Of a stretch of DNA of 64,000 bases, positions 58,801-64,000 are shown one piece after another. The stretch comes from Bartonella kosoyi (GTDB taxonomy: Bacteria; Pseudomonadota; Alphaproteobacteria; Rhizobiales; Rhizobiaceae). The notes below the pieces were generated by a model. It saw only the letters and a program-made list of their open reading frames with translations, made no database searches and was not told the DNA's origin. The position numbers were made by a program, and so were the translations under genes. The stretch is from assembly GCF_003606325.2 (NCBI RefSeq), contig NZ_CP031843.2, positions 434,001-498,000 of the forward strand. Direction: 5' to 3'. The stretch's first letter is position 1. Every line of letters starts with the position of its first letter.

Positions 58801-61800
58801 GCGAAGCAAGCCTTTGTTGCGCTCCATAAAAAAGGAGATGAAACAACAGAAAGTAAGATTACGTCTCTTTTGAATGGTGATATTTTTGAAGATTCAACAG
58901 ATGCCATAAACGGTTCCCAAATTCATTCTATAGGTAGCGACCTTGCAAAATTCTTTGGTGGTAATATCTCGTTCGAAAATGGTAAATTTACAGGACCAGA
59001 ATATGAGTTAAAGATTATTGAGGAAGATGGTCCAATAGCTATAAAGAGATATGATAATGTTGGTTCAGCGTTGGATGCCGTTAATACAAATGTCTTCACG
59101 GTTGATCATAGAATAACTGTTGGGTTTCTTGATATTGCTGATTATTTTGGTGGTGGTGCTAAGTATGAGAAAGGCAAATGGCAAGCTCCTACTTTCAAGG
59201 TTTATAAAATTAATGCTGATGGGTCAGTTTCGCAGCAGCCATATGATAATGTTGCTGATGCTTTTGAAGGTGTGAATAATACTTTCACGAATATTCATAA
59301 TCAAATTTCTGATATCAAAGAAAATAATTTGGTTCAGCAAGAAGAAAAGTCTGGTCCTATCACCATTGGTGCAAAAACAGGTGGGGGCATAATCAATATC
59401 GCAAATAATGAAGGCAGTGTTCGAATTATTTCTGGTGTTTCTGGTGGGAAGATTACTGAAGATTCAACAGATGCAGTCAATGGTTCCCAAATTCATTATA
59501 TGGGCAGTGAAATTGCTAATTATTTTGGTGGCGGTGCTAGTTATGAGAATGGAGAATGGAGTGCTCCTACTTTTCATGTTTACCATATCGACGATAATGG
59601 TGCTGTCTCTAAAGAACCTTATCAAAATGTCGCTGAAGCTTTTGAAGGTGTAAACGATTCTTTTACACAGATTCACAATAAAATCTCTAATATAACAGAA
59701 AATAGCCTTGTGAAGCAGGATGGAGAAAATGGTCTTATCACTGTTGGGAAAGCAACCGGTGGTACAAAAATCAATATTGCAAATAAAAATAATCAAGAGA
59801 GAACACTTTCTGGTGTAAAAGATGGAGAACTCTCTCAAAATTCCACAGAAGCTGTAAATGGTTCACAGCTTTTTAAGATGAATGAAAAAGTTACCACTGT
59901 TACTGATAACTTATCAAAAGTTGCTCAAAATACATCCAAATATTTTGGTGGCAACACAGATGTACTTGCAGGTATAGAACCATCCTTCCTTATTCAGGAT
60001 AAGGCATATAATAATGTTACAGATGCGTTTACTGGTGTGAATACTTCTATCACAAATATTGATAATAAGATTACTGAAATGAAAGAAAATAATCTTGTCC
60101 AACAAGAAGGCATTTCAGGTATTATCACTATTGGTGCGAAAACAGCTGGTACTGAAATCAATATTGCAGGATATGGCAAGGTAGCACGTTCTATTTCTGG
60201 TGTAAAAGCAGCAGAGAAGGGTGATGAAGCTGTTAACAAAGACCAACTTGATAAAAGCATAGAGAAGATTTCAAATGATATTGAGATAGCAAGTGCTGCT
60301 GCTGTTCTCTATGACAAGAATGAAGATGGTACTGTTAATTATAATAGCGTGACTTTAGGTGGCGAGAAGGGCGCAAAACCAGTGGCTCTCCTTAATGTCA
60401 AGGATGGTAAAATTTCCCAAGATTCTCATGATGCCATTAATGGTAGTCAGATTAATAAAATATCAGAAGATATTTCCAAGTTTTTCGGTGGTGGTGCAAA
60501 GTTTGTTGATGGTGCCTTTAAAGGACTAAAATATACTTTATCTGCTATTGTAGAAGGTCAGGTAGGAAAAGCTAATTTTTATGATGTTGGTTCGGCTTTA
60601 ACAGGTCTTGATAAGAATGTTCAAGATGTGAATCAGCGCTTAACGAAAGTATCCAATGAGTTTAATCAGACAATTGAAGGTATCTCAAAAGATGCTTTAC
60701 TGTGGGATGATAAAGAAGGAGCATTTGTTGCGCGTCATGAAAAAGATGGCAAGAAAACAAACAGCAAATTGAAGTATCTTTTGGATGGTAATATTGCTGA
60801 AGGTTCAACGGATGCTATCACGGGTAACCAGCTTTATCTCATGAATAACAAGCTTGCGAATTATTTTGGTGGTGGTGCCAAATATGAGAATGGCAAATGG
60901 ACAGACCCTACTTTCAAGATTTCTAAAGTTAATGAGAATGGTGAGACTGTTGAAACAGAGCACAATAATGTCGCTGATGCTTTTGGTGATATTAATGATG
61001 GGATGTCAAATATTAACAACCGTATCGATGATGTCATCAACAAGGTCGATTCAGATGCTTTAAAGTGGAATGAGGATAAGAAAGCTTATGATGCTAACCG
61101 TGATGGTAAACCGAGTAAGATTACCGGTGTAGCTGATGGTGAAATTGCTGAAAGTTCGAAAGATGCCGTCAATGGTGGACAACTTTGGAAGACCAATGAA
61201 CGTATCACGGGTGTCGAAAAAGATGTTAAGCATATTTCAAATAGAGTTGATAACATTTCCAATACCATTGCTGATATTGGTGACACAGTTCTCAATATTG
61301 ACGCCAAAGTTGATAATATTGATAATAAAGTTAACGATATTGCTGAGGATGCTGTTCGCTATGACAGAGATGAAAACGGTAAAAAAATCAATAAAATCAC
61401 TTTGAAAGGTGGTGATCCAAGTGAGCCTGTGTTGATTGATAATGTCGCTGATGGTAAAATTGAGAAAGGATCAAAAGAAGCTGTAAATGGTGGTCAACTT
61501 CATGACTATACTCAAGAACAGATGAAGCTTATTCTTGATGAATCCAAACATTATACGGATCAACGGGTTAATAATATTGTGATTGATGCGATTGACGATG
61601 CTGTTGAGCGGTCTAAACAATATACAGATATGAAGTTTGATGCTTTAAACTACAGCATTGAGAGTGTGAAAAAAGAGGCAAGACAAGCAGCGGCTATTGG
61701 TTTAGCGGTGTCTAACTTGCGCTACAATGATACTCCTGGAAAATTAAGCGTTGGATTTGGGACTGGTTTATGGCGTAGCCAATCTGCATTTGCCTTTGGT

Positions 61801-61905
61801 GCAGGTTATACATCAGAGAAGGGAAATATTCGGTCTAATGTATCTGTTACCACTTCTGGCGGTCATTGGGGTGTAGGTGCGGGATTCAATATGACCCTGA
61901 ACTAA
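55813..61905 (+). CDS. BadA/Vomp-type trimeric autotransporter adhesin
   Basis: A 2030-residue surface adhesin. A signal region (residues 1-33, MKKKYSTPNLIKAVSL to SPVFAA) leads to a YadA-like head (about residues 150-260) with SxAxG repeats such as GNYSTAFGAGATTKAGG. A long stalk follows with 14 neck-type motifs of the pattern D/EA-V/I-N..QL/I. Seven Y/FFGG modules such as YFGGGAKYENGKW alternate with them between about 58.57 and 60.95 kb. A coiled coil (VDNIDNKVNDIAED near residue 1840) and a membrane anchor of about 75 residues (AAIGLAVSNLRYND to the end) close it. Start is ATG 55813 after GAGGAGG. A TTG 15 bases upstream is also in frame. BadA and Vomp adhesins bind host matrix and aid autoaggregation. 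Which paralogue this is cannot be decided here. Confidence 0.93.
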   Translation: MKKKYSTPNLIKAVSLSAAMATFLSSVSPVFAAGVGITGGALFNSSGADVPYPRGSHGSIVFAGDDDFCGVDNVKGRGGKQQENLTNKITAEDQYNNFIVDQADNIGRNPYGTTTNKVTWQSSGILTQTGSYMGKNTGGSENVLPEAYGVYSFVTGCGAAATGNYSTAFGAGATTKAGGAQAFGVAALASGRASVAMGVSSEASGESAVAVGGLANASGSRSIAIGVDAQAKASGAIAIGSRRSDRTNPSNPTRDVLAEAKNAIAIGTHTYGKGEDSVAIGANAQALVADGVAVGGASVSRRGKDGKGYDPATGKMTTKTDETWKSTAGAFSVGDVGQEAANGKITRQITGVAAGTEDTDAVNVAQLKAISAAASGAWKLSANDTDPTDVNSGSIVDFSVKNSGVGQDNLTIEKSNENKKQKMRFALSDNLKLISVTTGISSMSGDGFIINEGPRMTVDGIDAGNQKITNVADGTEPNDAVNYKQLQEIKNATKTSWQLAVNGGSATAIGPNGTVNFQSAGNETGKNINITKDNDHNVTFDLAENINVMSVTVGESIMDASGFRVDDGDGPSITVQGIYAGNKTIKGIAEAEEDTDAVNFGQLQKYVEKNGGGWKLSVDGKDVTDVKAWDTVDLIAAKHKDKNNEESGTTNIKIVKGEGNKVSFDLGEVIKVGDVVTGKSHMADNGFIITDGPSMTTGGIHAGNKIITGVQKGTNGNDAVNVSQLQEVKELAEQGWSLSVDGKNATDVKAGGTVDFIAGETRDSRVKNIQIQKDNVNKVTFSLMDQITLVSVTTGNSIMSNDGFKFVEGNGPEITLNGINAGNKKITGVQAGESDTDAVNFSQLNKIKDQIEGNSLVKWDKNERLITIGKEKGGTKIDITGSDEERTIAGVKDGKISEESYEAINGGQINKISKDVAKFFGGGTEFNNGEFSGPKYVLSHVSTNGTVERKEFENVGDALTGLDANVKNVNSRLTYVTNDFNQKFDKFSQDALLWSDAKQAFVALHKKGDETTESKITSLLNGDIFEDSTDAINGSQIHSIGSDLAKFFGGNISFENGKFTGPEYELKIIEEDGPIAIKRYDNVGSALDAVNTNVFTVDHRITVGFLDIADYFGGGAKYEKGKWQAPTFKVYKINADGSVSQQPYDNVADAFEGVNNTFTNIHNQISDIKENNLVQQEEKSGPITIGAKTGGGIINIANNEGSVRIISGVSGGKITEDSTDAVNGSQIHYMGSEIANYFGGGASYENGEWSAPTFHVYHIDDNGAVSKEPYQNVAEAFEGVNDSFTQIHNKISNITENSLVKQDGENGLITVGKATGGTKINIANKNNQERTLSGVKDGELSQNSTEAVNGSQLFKMNEKVTTVTDNLSKVAQNTSKYFGGNTDVLAGIEPSFLIQDKAYNNVTDAFTGVNTSITNIDNKITEMKENNLVQQEGISGIITIGAKTAGTEINIAGYGKVARSISGVKAAEKGDEAVNKDQLDKSIEKISNDIEIASAAAVLYDKNEDGTVNYNSVTLGGEKGAKPVALLNVKDGKISQDSHDAINGSQINKISEDISKFFGGGAKFVDGAFKGLKYTLSAIVEGQVGKANFYDVGSALTGLDKNVQDVNQRLTKVSNEFNQTIEGISKDALLWDDKEGAFVARHEKDGKKTNSKLKYLLDGNIAEGSTDAITGNQLYLMNNKLANYFGGGAKYENGKWTDPTFKISKVNENGETVETEHNNVADAFGDINDGMSNINNRIDDVINKVDSDALKWNEDKKAYDANRDGKPSKITGVADGEIAESSKDAVNGGQLWKTNERITGVEKDVKHISNRVDNISNTIADIGDTVLNIDAKVDNIDNKVNDIAEDAVRYDRDENGKKINKITLKGGDPSEPVLIDNVADGKIEKGSKEAVNGGQLHDYTQEQMKLILDESKHYTDQRVNNIVIDAIDDAVERSKQYTDMKFDALNYSIESVKKEARQAAAIGLAVSNLRYNDTPGKLSVGFGTGLWRSQSAFAFGAGYTSEKGNIRSNVSVTTSGGHWGVGAGFNMTLN
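58566..60950 (+). repeat. Degenerate stalk modules of the adhesin gene
   Basis: Seven related modules begin with Y/FFGG (for example YFGGGASYENGEWSAPTF and FFGGGAKFVDGAFKG) and are each tied to a neck motif such as STDAINGSQIH. They repeat at about 300-400 base intervals. Stretches of close nucleotide identity occur, for example AATTATTTTGGTGG at 59517 and 60857. Such repeats allow unequal recombination within the gene and with the second adhesin gene. Confidence 0.75.
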
Positions 61906-61932
61906 TAATCAAAAAACACATAAAAAATTCTC

Positions 61933-61971
61933 TTCACCCTTGTCTCATAAGGCAGGGGTGAATTGTTTTTT
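61933..61971 (+). terminator. Terminator after first adhesin gene
   Basis: TTCACCC (61933-61939) pairs with GGGTGAA (61956-61962). The stem extends inward through TTGTC/GGCAG with G-T pairs, and a TTGTTTTTT tail follows. It lies 28 bases after the stop codon. Confidence 0.8.
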
Positions 61972-62727
61972 ACATCTATAAAAGATATACATAGAGATTG
62001 ATAAAGGATATAATGATAACCACAGATTTTAAAAACAGAAAAAACTTTTACGATTTCGGGTAAGTAATCACTTTTTAAAGAGAAAAAAATGCATATTTTT
62101 ATAAGTAATGTATTTCTTATTTTTTCTTAAAATTTTTTGTAGCAGCCTAAAGAGAGCAAAGATAAATTGCCTTTTTCTCGACAAAACCGTAAATTTACAA
62201 CCTCTGGTAAAGACAAAATACGTTTTATTTTGACTGAGAAAATGATAAAAATATATGCTAAATCAGCTTGCAGTAACTTCAATCATTTTTGTCTGCGTCA
62301 TTTGTTAGCACTGTGACGGAATTTTCTTTAAGGATAAAGTAACAAGTCTCTCTTGCTTATTCTTCAAAAAAATTGCAAGTTTTATAATACTGCTTATTTT
62401 ACAAAGAAAAATATCTCTATTAAGGAGAGAGGAGATCGTGTCATTATTTTAACACTTGCTCTGTGAATAAAAGGAGTGAATGAAAAACTAAAAAAACAAT
62501 TGGTCCAAAAATTAAGATAATATTAACCAATATACACAAAAATACTTCTTATCTCTTATAAAGAACAAAAGGCATTCACTTTAACATCTAAACGCACCAT
62601 TTCTTTCTTTTTTCAATCACGCTTTAAATATTTTGCATATAGAAAAAACAGAAATTACGGGATAAATAGTATTTAAATGTGTCTTTTTTATGTTTATGGT
62701 TAAAATTTTTTCATTGGGGAATTTGTT
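61972..62727. other. Region between the two adhesin genes
   Basis: 756 strongly AT-rich bases with no gene recognised. It should contain the second adhesin promoter. A GGGG site lies 9-12 bases before the next start codon. Confidence 0.4.
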
Positions 62728-64000
62728 ATGAACAAATTATATACAAAAATAGCGGGAAGTGAATCAAAATTTTCTCGTTTTCCTTTTATTAAAGTTGTGT
62801 CAGTGACTTCAATTGCTGCGCTTTTGTCAAGCGTTTCTCCTGTTTTTTCAAAAAATATTGATTCAATAGAAGAGGTGTCTACAGATATAAAGGCTGTTTC
62901 TGTGGTGTATCCACAAAGCGTTATCTCTGTTTATGATGATTCTCTTGATGTATCAAAAGATAATTATATAACAGTATCGAATACGACGTTGGCACCAAAC
63001 GCTCATGTTTTGAATGATAATGCAAATTTTTTAACAAGAACCTTTTCTGATGTGGGAGATGATAATTCTCTTGCAAATACTCTTAAAGCAGGGGGCAGTA
63101 ACCGATTGAAAAGAGCGGTAAGTACAGAGGAAGAAAAGAAACAATCTATTATCAATCCGCAATTGTCTATTCGTAATAGTATGTCTTCTCAACAGTTTGC
63201 ACAGTATGATGAGAATTCAGTGATCATTGGTGTATCTGACTCCTCACGTAATGTTTCAACTGCAATAACAAACCGTGATGCCGGATTACAACGTGCAGAC
63301 ACAAATGTTACTTTGGGTGAGGGATCGCAAGTGCAAAAAAAATCGAGTGTTGCTATAGGCTATATGGCTCACGCTATGGGGACAAGCAGTACTGCGCTGG
63401 GTGGTGAATATAATGAAAAGAGTGAACACGGGGAAAATGATTATACCACTGCCAAGGGTGATTATTCAACAGCTTTAGGCGCGGTTTCTAAAGCTTTGGG
63501 GTATGGTTCAACTGCAGTTGGTCATCGTGCATATGCAACGGAAAAAGAGGCTCTTTCTATAGGGTTTTATTCAAGAGCAAATACAGATCATGCTGTTGCT
63601 TTAGGCGCAGATTCTATAGCGAACGTTGCTGCCGGTGTTGCAGGCTATAGTCCTTTTTTACGGGGGACAGCGACAGGGGATGATTTTGCATGGAAAAGTA
63701 CTTACGGTGCTGTGAGTGTTGGTGATATTGCTAACAAGAAAACACGGCAAATTGGAGGCGTAGCGGCAGGGAGTGCAAATACTGATGCCGTGAATGTTGC
63801 ACAGTTAAAGTCATTGCAAAACTATGTAGACAAGGGCTGGAAACTGTCTGTTGACGGTAAGAATGCTAAAGCTGTGGGGATAGATGGTACAGTAGATTTG
63901 GCAGCTGGAAGTAGCAATTTCACAATCACCAAAGGCGAAAGTGATAATAAGGTCACATTTGATCTCGCAAAAAACCTTACGCTTGAGAGTGTAAAAGCAG
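62728..64000 (+). CDS. Second trimeric autotransporter adhesin (3' end outside window)
   Basis: The frame is open from ATG 62728 to the window end, giving 424 codons. The signal region has MNKLYTKIAGSESKFSRF, then IKVVSVTSIAALLSSVSPVF, close in form to the first adhesin. A non-conserved stretch (about residues 40-190) precedes YadA-like head repeats (SSVAIGYMAHAMGTSSTALG, GDYSTALGAVSKALGYGSTA). A neck NTDAVNVAQLKSL and the start of a stalk module, KGWKLSVDGKNAKAVG, follow. The stalk module resembles several in the first gene. The tandem layout is as known for vomp and badA loci. The anchor is not seen. Confidence 0.9.
   Translation, partial: MNKLYTKIAGSESKFSRFPFIKVVSVTSIAALLSSVSPVFSKNIDSIEEVSTDIKAVSVVYPQSVISVYDDSLDVSKDNYITVSNTTLAPNAHVLNDNANFLTRTFSDVGDDNSLANTLKAGGSNRLKRAVSTEEEKKQSIINPQLSIRNSMSSQQFAQYDENSVIIGVSDSSRNVSTAITNRDAGLQRADTNVTLGEGSQVQKKSSVAIGYMAHAMGTSSTALGGEYNEKSEHGENDYTTAKGDYSTALGAVSKALGYGSTAVGHRAYATEKEALSIGFYSRANTDHAVALGADSIANVAAGVAGYSPFLRGTATGDDFAWKSTYGAVSVGDIANKKTRQIGGVAAGSANTDAVNVAQLKSLQNYVDKGWKLSVDGKNAKAVGIDGTVDLAAGSSNFTITKGESDNKVTFDLAKNLTLESVKA

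Noticed and set aside
59464..60260. Minus-strand frames within the adhesin gene
   Set aside because: They are antisense to a well-supported adhesin stalk and are Ile/Phe/Ser-rich, as expected for the complement of Asn/Asp/Lys-rich coding sequence.

Overview
The window reads as chromosomal DNA of a Bartonella species (Rhizobiales, Alphaproteobacteria). The evidence is the AT-rich, gene-sparse, pseudogene-bearing layout, an Irr-type Fur protein, GcrA, the dnaA-dnaN-recF cluster beside rpsT, a complete cyo quinol oxidase operon, Bartonella-type XRE regulators preceded by hairpin-ended leader elements, and two BadA/Vomp-type trimeric autotransporter adhesin genes at the right end. The species cannot be fixed from sequence inspection alone.

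Layout. 1-4 kb: the 5' part of gcrA (minus strand), intact argD, a decayed argF and intact hslO. 4-6.2 kb: a gene desert containing the frameshifted remnant of a plasmid Rep_3-type replication initiator. 6.2-9.1 kb: cytochrome c maturation genes ccmABCDG (minus strand), separated from acnA by an Irr-box-like palindrome. 12.3-17.8 kb: rpsT, a DnaA-box pair, dnaA, dnaN, recF and aroQ. 17.9-22.5 kb: cyoABCD, in which CyoD carries a C-terminal tail of 60-bp tandem repeats. 22.9-28.7 kb: gpsA, fabI-fabB-fabA (minus strand), irr and an SH3-domain exported protein. 29.8-32.8 kb: rpsU, fhs and tRNA-Arg. 33.1-39.3 kb: an RND efflux adaptor/pump pair and pgi. 40.7-45.9 kb: tRNA-Ser(CGA), rplU-rpmA, an EIIA-HPr-EI phosphotransferase fusion and tRNA-Ser(GGA).

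46-52.8 kb is accessory and decaying: an ATP-grasp ligase gene with one in-frame amber stop, a translationally coupled MFS transporter, a twice-broken methyltransferase, a second MFS transporter and an ATGA-coupled pair of unrecognised genes.

52.8-64 kb is the virulence-associated end. Two paralogous XRE-family regulators sit in tandem. Each is preceded by a conserved segment ending in a terminator-like hairpin, which matches the Brt RNA/Trp regulator arrangement reported for B. henselae. Each also has its own perfect inverted repeat just ahead of the start codon. Directly downstream are a 2030-residue trimeric autotransporter adhesin gene and the first 424 codons of a second one. By analogy with reported Brt1/Trp1 control of badA, the regulators may control the adhesins, but the sequence alone does not show this.
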